NCBI GenBank assembly: GCA_038255145.1
Contig: JBBSLP010000070.1
Span: 1-31,832 of the forward strand
Direction: 5' to 3'
Source of the DNA: WHTX01 sp038255145
Lineage (GTDB): Bacteria; Actinomycetota; Acidimicrobiia; Acidimicrobiales; CAIXPF01
DNA length: 31,832 nt
A program made the position numbers and the translations under genes. Positions 1 to 6,482 of the stretch are shown one piece after another (position 1 is the first letter of the stretch; every line of letters starts with the position of its first letter). The notes below the pieces were generated by a model. The model had not been told where the DNA came from. It saw nothing but the letters and a program-made list of their open reading frames with translations, and searched no databases.

Positions 1-34
1 CGATATCCACGGTCGGCCGACCACGACGCGCCAT
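1..34 (-). CDS. IS630-family transposase, N-terminal fragment (runs off left edge)
   Basis: Only the first eleven codons are inside the window. On the minus strand an ATG at 34-32 opens the peptide MARRGRPTVDI, which resembles the conserved beginning of many actinobacterial IS630-family transposases (DDE enzymes that insert at TA dinucleotides). A strong ribosome binding site, GGGAGGAG, lies about seven bases upstream (plus positions 42-49), supporting a real start. The rest of the gene and one end of the element lie outside the window. I could not locate a terminal inverted repeat with confidence; an AT-rich patch at about 88-115 is the only compositional break nearby. The identification rests on a short peptide. 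It is transcribed away from rph and suggests a mobile-element boundary beside the resistance gene. Confidence 0.5.
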   Translation of the reverse strand, partial: MARRGRPTVDI

Positions 35-203
35 GCCAGGCTCCTCCCGTCAGGGGTTCTACCAGGCACAACGAGACCACGCCGCGAAAATTCCCGATCA
101 TCAAGATTTCTTCGGCGCTTCAGCCTTCCGGGACACTAGGAGCGTGCCTGTCTGCGGTCCAGAAGGCGTCTCCCCTTCCGCCATGCTCAGCGTAGACGAA
201 GGT

Positions 204-226
204 GGGGGTCTTGCTGCAAGGACCCC
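204..226. promoter_or_regulatory. Rifamycin-Associated-Element (RAE)-like inverted repeat upstream of rph
   Basis: A near-perfect inverted repeat centred on T215 has the core CTTGCTGCAAGG flanked by G-run and C-run arms: 204-207 pairs with 223-226 and 210-214 with 216-220. From memory, the published 19-bp RAE found before rifamycin-inactivating genes of actinomycetes is GGGGCTTGCGGCAAGGCCC. Positions 206-224 agree with it at 16 of 19 bases, including the CTTGC-N-GCAAGG core. It lies about 100 bp before the rph start, as expected for a rifamycin-responsive control site. The remaining 35-324 spacer holds no gene that I can support. Confidence 0.75.
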
Positions 227-324
227 TCGTGTGCTGAAACTGCTGGCCACGAGCGGCGCACCGGCTGTCGGCGACATCGACAGCAGGGATCGGCGCGCCC
301 GAAGGCTGGGGGGACGGTGGCCGG

Positions 325-2976
325 ATGGACAGCTACGTGCTGGGTTTGCAGGAGATCGACCAGACGCAGATCGCCATCGTGGGCGGCACGGGCGCGCACC
401 TGGGGGAGCTGTCGCGGATCGAGGGCATCCGCGTACCCCCGGGCTTCTGCGTGACGACGCAGGCCTTCCGGCGGATCATGGCGAATGCGCCGGCCATCGA
501 CGGACGCCTCGATGAGCTGTCACACCTGGACGCGAGCGACCGGGAGGCCATCCGCACGCTCAGTGCCGAGATCCGCGGCACCCTCGAAGCGACTCCGATC
601 CCCGATGATCTGGCTGCGGCCATCACCGGAGCGCTGGCCGGGCTGGGTGAGCAGACGGCCTACGCCGTGCGCTCCAGCGCCACCGCCGAGGATCTGCCCA
701 CGGCTTCCTTCGCCGGCCAGCAGGACACCTACCTGAACGTGGTGGGGTGGGCGGCGATCCTGCAGCACATCAGCCGGTGCTGGGCCTCGCTCTTCACCGA
801 GCGGGCCGTCACCTATCGCCTGCGCAACGGCTTCGACCACCGGAAGGTCCACATGGCCGTGGTCGTGCAGCGGATGGTCTTCCCCCAGGCCGCTGGCGTC
901 CTCTTCACGGCTGATCCCGTCACCTCGAACCGGAGGGTGTCCGTCGTCGAGGCCAGCTTCGGCCTCGGCGAGGCCCTGGTCTCGGGCTTGGTCAACCCGG
1001 ATGCCTACCAGGTGCGCGACGGCGAGGTCGTCGCCACGGCGATCGCCACCAAGCAGCTGGCCATCAACGCCCTGCCCACGGGTGGCACCCAGGAACAGGC
1101 CATCGACCCGACCCAACAGGAGCAGCCGGCGCTCACGGATGTGCAGGTCGTGGAGCTGACCCGGCTGGGGCGGCGGATCGAAGCGCACTTCGGACGTCCG
1201 CAGGACATCGAGTGGTGCCTGGTCGACGGCGGCTCCCGGGATGGCGCCGCGGATGGTGGCTTCCACATCGTCCAGAGCCGATCGATCACCACGCTGTTCC
1301 CCATCCCGGGCGCCGACGGCGGCGACGGCGACAACGGCAGAGGCAACCACGTCTACGTCTCCGTCGGTCACCAGCAGATGATGACGGATCCCATGAAGCC
1401 CCTGGGGCTGTCCCTCTTCCAGCTCACAGCCCTTCCGCCCATGCACGAGGCCGGGGGCAGGCTGTTCGTCGACGTCACCCTGGCGCTGGCCTCGCCCGCC
1501 AGCCGGGCCGCCATCCTCGGCGCCCTGGGGAGGTCCGATCCCCTCATCGGGGACGCGCTGCAGACCATCATCGACCGTGACGGGTTCCTGCCGTCACTCC
1601 CCGACGACGCTCCCGGCTGGCCGCCACGACCGATGGCCGGCAGCGGTGCGTCAGCGCCGATCGAGACCGATCCGGCCATCGTCGCCGAACTGATCGGACG
1701 CACCGAGGCCGCCGTCGCCACCGTGAGGGACAAGATCGCGACGACGTCGGCATCGGCACTGATCGAGTTCATCCTCGCCGACATCCCCGAGCTCAAGGCG
1801 TTGTTGTTCGATCCGCTGAGCCACCAGGTGATCATGGCGGGCATGGAGGCCACGTGGTGGTTGAACGACCAGTTGCAGGCGTGGCTGGGTGACAAGAACG
1901 CCGCTGACGTCCTCACGCAGTCCGTGCCCCACAACGTCACCTCGGAGATGGGCCTGGCGCTGCTCGACGTCGCCGATGTGATCCGACCCCATCCGGCGGT
2001 GGTGGCCTTCCTCCACGGTGTCGACGACGACGGCTTCCTCGAGGGGTTGCCCGCACTCGAGGGCGGACAGGAGGCACGCGACGCCATCGAGGCCTTCCTC
2101 GACACCTACGGCATGCGTTGCGTCGGTGAGATCGACATCACCAGGCCGCGTTGGCGCGAGCATCCTTCCGTGCTCGTGCCCCTGATCCTGGGCAACATCA
2201 GGAACTTCGAGCCCGGTGCCGGCGAACGGCGCTTCGAGCAGGGGCGCCAGGAGGCGTGGACCAAGGAGCAGGAGGTGCTCGAGCGCGTGCGGGCCCTGCC
2301 TGATGGTGAGCAGAAGGCCGAAGCGACCAAGCGGATGATCGACCGGGTCCGCACCTTCGCCGGCTACCGGGAGCATCCGAAGTACGGCATCGTCAGCCGC
2401 TACCTCGTCTACAAGCAGGCCCTCATGGAGGAAGCCGAGCGCCTTGTGGAAACTGGCGTGATCCACGAGCAGGAGGACATCTTCTACCTCACCTTCCCCG
2501 AACTCCTCGAGGCCGTGCGCCGCGACCAGGTCGATGACCAGCTCATCCGCCAGCGCAAGGATGCCTTCCGGTCGTACCTGGCGCTCACGCCGCCCCGGGT
2601 GCTCACGTCCGACGGTGAGATCGTCACCGGCACGTACCGGCGCGACGACGTGCCCGCCGGTGCCCTGGCCGGCTTGGCCGTCTCCGCTGGCACCGTCGAA
2701 GGGCGGGCCCGGGTCATCCTCGACCTGGAGGAGGCCGAGGTCGAAGCGGGTGACATCCTGGTCACCGCGTACACCGACCCCAGCTGGACGCCGTTGTTCG
2801 TGGCCGTCGCCGGCCTGGTGACCGAGGTCGGCGGGCTGATGACCCACGGAGCGGTGATCGCCCGGGAGTACGGCCTGCCCGCCGTCGTGGGCGTGGAGAA
2901 CGCCACCCGGCGCATCCGTGACGGCCAGCGCATCCGGGTGCACGGAACCGACGGGTACGTCGAGATCCTGCCCTGA
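325..2976 (+). CDS. rph: Rifamycin phosphotransferase (rifampin phosphotransferase, Rph)
   Basis: This 883-residue enzyme belongs to the PEP-synthase/PPDK-like family that inactivates rifamycins by ATP-dependent phosphorylation of the ansa-chain hydroxyl, giving AMP and phosphate. The domain order is typical: an N-terminal ATP-grasp domain (roughly 10-320) with the VRSSATAEDLP segment around Arg116 and a Q-x-x-FP-x-A-x-G-V-L-FTADP stretch near 185-200; a central rifamycin-binding region (roughly 330-770) starting near the VSVGHQQMMTDPMKPLG segment; and a C-terminal swivelling phosphohistidine domain with GGLMTHGAVIAREYGLPAV, His841 being the predicted phosphate carrier. The length matches the family's usual 860-890 residues and no key motif is broken. 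The ATG at 325 follows a G-rich Shine-Dalgarno-like stretch. The RAE-like site upstream strengthens the rifamycin assignment over a generic PEP synthase. Confidence 0.92.
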   Translation: MDSYVLGLQEIDQTQIAIVGGTGAHLGELSRIEGIRVPPGFCVTTQAFRRIMANAPAIDGRLDELSHLDASDREAIRTLSAEIRGTLEATPIPDDLAAAITGALAGLGEQTAYAVRSSATAEDLPTASFAGQQDTYLNVVGWAAILQHISRCWASLFTERAVTYRLRNGFDHRKVHMAVVVQRMVFPQAAGVLFTADPVTSNRRVSVVEASFGLGEALVSGLVNPDAYQVRDGEVVATAIATKQLAINALPTGGTQEQAIDPTQQEQPALTDVQVVELTRLGRRIEAHFGRPQDIEWCLVDGGSRDGAADGGFHIVQSRSITTLFPIPGADGGDGDNGRGNHVYVSVGHQQMMTDPMKPLGLSLFQLTALPPMHEAGGRLFVDVTLALASPASRAAILGALGRSDPLIGDALQTIIDRDGFLPSLPDDAPGWPPRPMAGSGASAPIETDPAIVAELIGRTEAAVATVRDKIATTSASALIEFILADIPELKALLFDPLSHQVIMAGMEATWWLNDQLQAWLGDKNAADVLTQSVPHNVTSEMGLALLDVADVIRPHPAVVAFLHGVDDDGFLEGLPALEGGQEARDAIEAFLDTYGMRCVGEIDITRPRWREHPSVLVPLILGNIRNFEPGAGERRFEQGRQEAWTKEQEVLERVRALPDGEQKAEATKRMIDRVRTFAGYREHPKYGIVSRYLVYKQALMEEAERLVETGVIHEQEDIFYLTFPELLEAVRRDQVDDQLIRQRKDAFRSYLALTPPRVLTSDGEIVTGTYRRDDVPAGALAGLAVSAGTVEGRARVILDLEEAEVEAGDILVTAYTDPSWTPLFVAVAGLVTEVGGLMTHGAVIAREYGLPAVVGVENATRRIRDGQRIRVHGTDGYVEILP

Positions 2977-2992
2977 CCCCGCTCCCGGGGTC
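2975..2992 (+). terminator. Hairpin at the rph stop codon
   Basis: The stem GACCCCG (2975-2981) pairs perfectly with CGGGGTC (2986-2992) around a four-base loop and begins within the rph stop codon. There is no T-tract, so this is a candidate GC-type terminator or RNA-stabilising hairpin, not a canonical intrinsic terminator. It separates rph from the toxin-antitoxin promoter. Confidence 0.4.
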
Positions 2993-3027
2993 CCGCCAGG
3001 GCCTGCAGCGGGGGAACGGAGCACGGT

Positions 3028-3044
3028 GGTACCAAGTTGGTACC
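3028..3044. promoter_or_regulatory. Palindromic operator of the toxin-antitoxin operon
   Basis: The sequence GGTACCAAGTTGGTACC is a perfect 17-bp palindrome centred on G3036, ending nine bases before the antitoxin ATG. Its right arm overlaps TACCGT (3041-3046), which fits an actinobacterial -10 box placed for a leaderless transcript beginning at or near the ATG at 3053. Ribbon-helix-helix antitoxins typically bind such sites as dimers and repress their own operon. Operator function is inferred from position and symmetry. Confidence 0.7.
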
Positions 3045-3052
3045 GTTTGGGG

Positions 3053-3259
3053 ATGGCGTTGAACGTGCGGCTGACGGATGAAGAGCACCAGGCGCTGCGG
3101 GTGTGGGCGGATGCCAACGGGGTGTCCCTCAACGACGCCCTACGCCGCGCCGCGCGCGAGATGCTCGAGCGCGATCAACACCATGCCAAGGTGATGGCTG
3201 CGGCCCGGCAGGTCATCAGCCGCGACCGCGCCTTGTTGGAGCGCCTCAGCGCGACGTGA
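3053..3259 (+). CDS. Ribbon-helix-helix antitoxin (type II, partner of the Doc-like protein)
   Basis: A 68-residue protein whose first 40 residues have the ribbon-helix-helix pattern: a short beta strand (ALNVRLT, residues 2-8), a helix (DEEHQALRVWADANG) and a second helix after VSLNDALRRAAREML. The remaining 28 residues are charged and helical, as in antitoxin tails that wrap the toxin. The ATG at 3053 fits the domain start; longer upstream versions would run back through the operator. The stop codon overlaps the GTG of the toxin gene by three bases (GTGA), so the two are translationally coupled. It probably neutralises the downstream Doc-like protein and represses the operon through the 17-bp palindrome. 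The exact RHH subfamily cannot be fixed by eye. Confidence 0.8.
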   Translation: MALNVRLTDEEHQALRVWADANGVSLNDALRRAAREMLERDQHHAKVMAAARQVISRDRALLERLSAT

Positions 3260-3675
3260 CCGAGCCCCCGGCGCCCGCCGACCTCACCCCTCCGATCGAG
3301 TACCTCACCCTCGAGGACGTCGTCGCCCTGGCCGCCGAGCTGCACGGCGACCCACCCCCCATCCGGGACCTTGGCCTCCTCGGTTCGGCCGTGGCCCGAC
3401 CGGCCACCACGGTCTTCGGTGAGGACGCCTACCCCGACCTCCTCACCAAGGCTGCAGCGCTGCTGCATTCCCTGGTCGGCAACTACGCCCTCGTCGACGG
3501 CAACGAGCGCCTGGCGTGGACGGCGACCGCCACGTTCCTCGCCATCAACGGGAGGTTGCCCACCAACCTCGATGAGGACGCCGCGTTCGACCTGCTCATC
3601 CATGTGGCCACCGGCGGCGACGACCTCGAGGTCATCGCCGAGCGATTGGCGGATCTGTTCCCGGGACAGATTTGA
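3256..3675 (+). CDS. doc: Doc/Fic-family toxin with substituted catalytic His and Lys
   Basis: A 139-residue Doc-type (death on curing) Fic-fold protein. Doc normally phosphorylates elongation factor Tu and stops translation. The family motif in actinobacterial relatives reads roughly NHALVDGNKRL; here it is NYALVDGNERL at residues 76-86. Tyr77 (codon TAC at 3484-3486) therefore replaces the essential His and Glu84 (GAG at 3505-3507) replaces the Lys, while Asp81, Gly82, Asn83 and Arg85 are kept. In phage P1 Doc, changing this His (His66) to Tyr is the classic non-toxic mutation. Length and the rest of the fold are intact, without frameshift. The GTG start overlaps the antitoxin stop. Possible explanations are an inactivated toxin held by the antitoxin, a corepressor role, or altered chemistry. 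Confidence 0.85.
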   Translation: MTEPPAPADLTPPIEYLTLEDVVALAAELHGDPPPIRDLGLLGSAVARPATTVFGEDAYPDLLTKAAALLHSLVGNYALVDGNERLAWTATATFLAINGRLPTNLDEDAAFDLLIHVATGGDDLEVIAERLADLFPGQI

Positions 3676-3721
3676 TCGGTTGACCCGGCTTGGCGGCGAC
3701 CAGGGCCCGGGCGACATCCGG

Positions 3722-4180
3722 TCAGCGGCGGGGCTGTTGCTGCCCGTCCCACGACCAGTGGGGCAGGGTCAGGCCGGTGGGGACGTCGTCGGCCGAGTCG
3801 TGGTAGCGGGCCATGGTCGTGGTCGTCGCCCAGGCGAAGTAGTCGTGCAACACCGCGAACAGTGGATCGTCACCGGTCAGGCCGATGTCGCCGAGGGCGT
3901 CGTCGAAGCAGGCGATGGCCCGTCGGTCCATCTCGTCATGGGGCCCGTTGCCGCTGTGCAGCCGCACCACGTGGGTCTCGTCGCCGTACCGCTCGGTGTA
4001 GCGCTCCGGCCCACCCAGGGCCTCGGCCCAGTAGGCGGCCAGGCGCTCGGTGTGGTCGGGCAGGAAGCCGTGGCTGAAGGCATGGGCCACCACCTCGTCG
4101 GCCATCACCCGCTCGTGCCATGCCGCGGCCAGCCGGGCCAGGCCCTCGTCGCCGCCGGCAGCTTCGTAGACGGAGTGCAT
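3722..4180 (-). CDS. Group II truncated haemoglobin (GlbO-like)
   Basis: A 152-residue 2-over-2 globin of the actinobacterial group II type, proposed in relatives to bind oxygen or handle NO and reactive oxygen species. It opens with the typical YEAAGGDEGLARLAAAWHERV helix (residues 5-25, split here by function rather than by a gap). The E-to-F region contains YWAEALGGPERY, and VVRLHSG places His75 as the likely haem-ligating proximal His. The family tail SADDVPTGLTLPHWSWDG is present. The ATG at 4180-4178 puts YEAAGG at the usual distance from the N-terminus; no strong ribosome binding site is visible. It converges with the Doc-like gene, 46 bases away. Upstream on the same strand is a coding-like fragment in another frame (4105-4350). 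Confidence 0.85.
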   Translation of the reverse strand: MHSVYEAAGGDEGLARLAAAWHERVMADEVVAHAFSHGFLPDHTERLAAYWAEALGGPERYTERYGDETHVVRLHSGNGPHDEMDRRAIACFDDALGDIGLTGDDPLFAVLHDYFAWATTTTMARYHDSADDVPTGLTLPHWSWDGQQQPRR

Positions 4181-4350
4181 GCGCTGAGCTTCGCGCCGGG
4201 CATGGGTCCGAGCCGCAACCGTCCCTGGTCGAGGGCGGCGAGCTTGTGCCAGGACCGTTCGACGATCAGCGGGTAGCTGTCGAGGTAGTAGGGCAGGGCG
4301 GCGCAGGCCTGGTCGGTGGCCGCCGTCGCCGGCAGCCGGGTCGAGGGCAT
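4105..4350 (-). pseudogene. Coding-like fragment of unknown origin upstream of the globin
   Basis: An 81-codon open frame on the minus strand reads with strong G/C third positions over its first 50 codons and has protein-like content (ALPYYLDSYPLIVERSW, then HKLAALDQGRL). Its last 25 codons overlap the globin N-terminus in another frame and look non-natural there, so the real fragment probably ends near 4190. Immediately upstream, a different minus frame (QEADAVVGDALDPAAGDG, about 4325-4380) also looks protein-like, so a frame break near 4325 is possible. I do not recognise the family. It is either a small unknown gene or the remnant of a gene truncated when the globin and SCO6745-type genes were brought together. 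Confidence 0.3.
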
Positions 4351-4465
4351 CGCCCACCACCGCATCGGCCTCCTGACGGTTCGACGATGAGTTTCGCGGG
4401 GCGCGGCCGTCGACAAGATGGTGAGCGCCCGCTCGGGGCGAGGGTTGCAGGAGGACGGGTCGACC

Positions 4466-5287
4466 ATGAGCTCGATGGCACGTCGGATGTTCGAGCTGGT
4501 CGAGCCGATCGGTGTCATCCCCTACTCGGCCGACGAGCCCAACGAGGCCATGTTCGCCCTGGGGTTCACCAACTACTGGGACACCTACTTCGCCGGTCGG
4601 GCGGCGCCCTTGGGCCTGGTTCCCGCGGCGGTGGTGCACGCGCTCTTCTACAACTTCGCTCCCGGTGAGGTGGCTCGCCACATCCCGAAGGTGTGGCTCA
4701 CCACCACGCCGGAAGCGGCGATCGCCGCTCGCCAGGTGGGCTGTGTGAAGGCGTTGCGGCGGATCCTGGGCGATCACGTCGACGCCCCCGCGTTCGCACG
4801 CGCCGCTGACCTGTTGCTCGAGGCCGCGACCAGTGCGCCGTTCGAGGGACGACCGATGTACGCCGCGCTGCGCACGATCCCCATCCCCGACGAGGTGGTG
4901 GCCCGTCTCTTCCATGCGGCTTCCCTGCTGCGCGAGCACCGTGGTGACGGACACATCGCCGCCCTGATGACCGAGGGTGTAGGCGGCCTCGAGGCCCACG
5001 TCCTCCTCGCCCTCGACATGGGCATGGTCGCGGAGAAGTTCGGACGCATCCACCACCTCCCCGGATCGCAGCTCGCAGCAGTGATCGACGGGATGCGCGA
5101 TCGCGGCCTGATCGGCGATGACGGTTGGCTGAGCGAACCGGGTCGCGCCGTCAAGCAGCGCGTCGAGGCGGTCACCGACGACCTCGCGGCGAAGCCCTAC
5201 GAGCGCCTTGCGCCCGGCGAGCTCGATGAGCTGATGGCCACGCTCGAGCCGTTGGCCACGCTGCTGCTCGCCGCCCAGGACTGGTAG
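4466..5287 (+). CDS. SCO6745-family protein (winged-helix-like, function unknown)
   Basis: A 273-residue protein resembling the actinobacterial SCO6745 family: MARRMFELVEP near the N-terminus, the diagnostic YWDTYFAGRAAPLGLVPAAV stretch around residues 38-57, then FYNFAPGEVARHIPKVW. The C-terminal half (about 155-273) looks like a MarR-type winged helix (HHLPGSQLAAVIDGMRDRGL followed by GWLSEPGRAVKQRVE). The ATG at 4466 is preferred because AGGAGGAC (4449-4456) sits nine bases before it; an upstream in-frame ATG at 4418 has no such site. The role is unknown: no catalytic motif is visible, and DNA binding is only suggested by the helix-turn-helix-like segment. It is divergent from the globin gene, with a 285-bp spacer. 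Confidence 0.8.
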   Translation: MSSMARRMFELVEPIGVIPYSADEPNEAMFALGFTNYWDTYFAGRAAPLGLVPAAVVHALFYNFAPGEVARHIPKVWLTTTPEAAIAARQVGCVKALRRILGDHVDAPAFARAADLLLEAATSAPFEGRPMYAALRTIPIPDEVVARLFHAASLLREHRGDGHIAALMTEGVGGLEAHVLLALDMGMVAEKFGRIHHLPGSQLAAVIDGMRDRGLIGDDGWLSEPGRAVKQRVEAVTDDLAAKPYERLAPGELDELMATLEPLATLLLAAQDW

Positions 5288-5307
5288 GCGCAGCAACGAA
5301 GCTCTTG

Positions 5308-5433
5308 GTGGGCCGCGACGTGCTCGCCGTCGTCGATGCCGGAGATCGAGAAGGTTGTGAGCAGTTTCGCTCGTGGTTCGCCGACGACTTCGCCCGCATG
5401 GGCATCGCCACATCCTTCCCCAAGCTGGCATGA
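5308..5433 (+). other. Short coding-like segment, possible C-terminal remnant
   Basis: A GTG at 5308 opens 41 codons with protein-like content (VLAVVDAGDREGCEQF, then SWFADDFARMGIATSF), ending in TGA at 5431-5433. The frame stays open upstream into the end of the SCO6745-type gene. There is no convincing ribosome binding site and no recognised family. Third-position GC is moderate. It may be a tiny gene or the tail of a lost gene; otherwise the 5288-5530 spacer shows nothing I can support. Confidence 0.25.
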
Positions 5434-5530
5434 GCGACGCCGCCTGCGCGCTATCGTCCACAACGCGTCATCGACGTACCCGTCCAGACCAGGCGCGGGC
5501 GATGTGTCCATCGCGACTGGGAAGTGACGT

Positions 5531-6445
5531 GTGGTCTACGACAAGAACACGATCCTGGGCCCACCTTCGTCCGGGCGGGCCCTGAGGCTCATCGACCCGG
5601 CGATCGTCCCCGCCTCGGCCCGGACGCCGTTCGCGGCACCGTCGGCCTGGCTCGCCGCGCTCGAGGTACGGGCGGCGTTCGAGTTCCTGGCCTTCCTGGC
5701 CTTCCGGGCCAGCGCCCCCGCCCTGCTGCCGATGCGCCGGGGCGATGGCCACCCGGTGATGGTGCTGCCGCCCTTCGTCGCCGATGACGGCTACACCGCC
5801 CCGTTGCGCAGGGTGCTGGAGAGCCTGGGCTACGCCGTGCACGGCTGGGGTCAGGGCAGCAACCTCAACCGCACCGTCAAGATCGTCGAAGGCCTGCCCC
5901 GGCGGCTGCTGGAACTGCACGAACGAGCCGGTGCCGAGGTCAGCCTGGTGGGCCACAGCGGCGGCGGGAACTGGGCCCGTGAGCTGGCCCGCGACCACCC
6001 CGCGGCCGTGCGCCAGGTCATCACCCTCGGCGCCCCGTTCCGGCTGCGGCCCGGTGACGCCACCCAGGCCGACCAGCTGGCCGACCTGTTGTTGAGGGAC
6101 CAGGTGGCGCACCACCCCTCCGCCCTCGTCGACGAGGACGAGAGGCCGGCCCTGTCCGTGCCCGTCACCGCCATCTACACCCGGACCGACGGTGTCGCCC
6201 CCTGGGAGGCCGGCCTGCAATCCGCAGGTCAGGAACGGGAGAACATCGAGGTCGTCGGCAGCCACTGCGGCCTGGCCTACAACCCCGCCGCCGTGTTCGC
6301 CGTCGCCGACCGCCTCGCCCAACCCCAGGGCGGGTGGCGGCCCTTCCGCCCGCCGTGGGGCGCCAGCTACGCCTTCCCCGAGCCGGCGTACTGGCCGTCC
6401 GCGCTCCCTTCGGCGTCACCAGCGCCGGAGCAGCAACGGGCGTGA
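5531..6445 (+). CDS. Alpha/beta-hydrolase fold protein (lipase/esterase-like)
   Basis: A 304-residue alpha/beta hydrolase. The nucleophile elbow SLVGHSGGGNWARELA places Ser143. TRTDGVAPWEAG supplies the probable acid Asp220 and VVGSHCGLAYNP the probable base His245, so the triad is complete and in order. VMVLPPFVADDGYT around residue 77 is the usual strand before the oxyanion hole. The central segment (ALGYAVHGWGQGSNL-like, residues 98-112) resembles actinobacterial lipase-type hydrolases acting on lipids. There is no signal peptide, so the enzyme is probably cytoplasmic. The GTG at 5531 is the first start in frame, with a weak GGGAAG about six bases upstream. The Pro-rich last 30 residues may be disordered. 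The substrate cannot be deduced. Confidence 0.8.
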   Translation: MVYDKNTILGPPSSGRALRLIDPAIVPASARTPFAAPSAWLAALEVRAAFEFLAFLAFRASAPALLPMRRGDGHPVMVLPPFVADDGYTAPLRRVLESLGYAVHGWGQGSNLNRTVKIVEGLPRRLLELHERAGAEVSLVGHSGGGNWARELARDHPAAVRQVITLGAPFRLRPGDATQADQLADLLLRDQVAHHPSALVDEDERPALSVPVTAIYTRTDGVAPWEAGLQSAGQERENIEVVGSHCGLAYNPAAVFAVADRLAQPQGGWRPFRPPWGASYAFPEPAYWPSALPSASPAPEQQRA

Positions 6446-6450
6446 CCGGC

Positions 6451-6475
6451 GCACCCATCGGTCCCGACGGGGTGC
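6451..6475. terminator. Bidirectional hairpin between convergent genes
   Basis: GCACCC (6451-6456) pairs with GGGTGC (6470-6475), and inside it TCGG (6458-6461) pairs with CCGA (6464-6467). The stacked hairpin fills the 37-bp gap between the stops of the hydrolase (plus) and the GGDEF gene (minus), where it could end transcripts from both sides. There is no T-tract. Confidence 0.45.
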
Positions 6476-6482
6476 CCGGGGG

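Noticed and set aside
88..117. Terminal inverted repeat of the IS630 element
   Set aside because: The AT-rich patch has only a weak CGAA/TTCG symmetry and no TA duplication can be verified without the other end.
520..1446. Long minus-strand open frame opposite rph
   Set aside because: Low-complexity Gly/Asp/Arg composition and no domain; a mirror frame of the GC-rich rph gene, which has all its motifs.
325..2976. Phosphoenolpyruvate synthase or pyruvate phosphate dikinase
   Set aside because: The domain order (ATP-grasp, substrate domain, C-terminal phosphohistidine), the length and the RAE-like site fit Rph; the C-terminal PEP-binding barrel of PPDK is absent.
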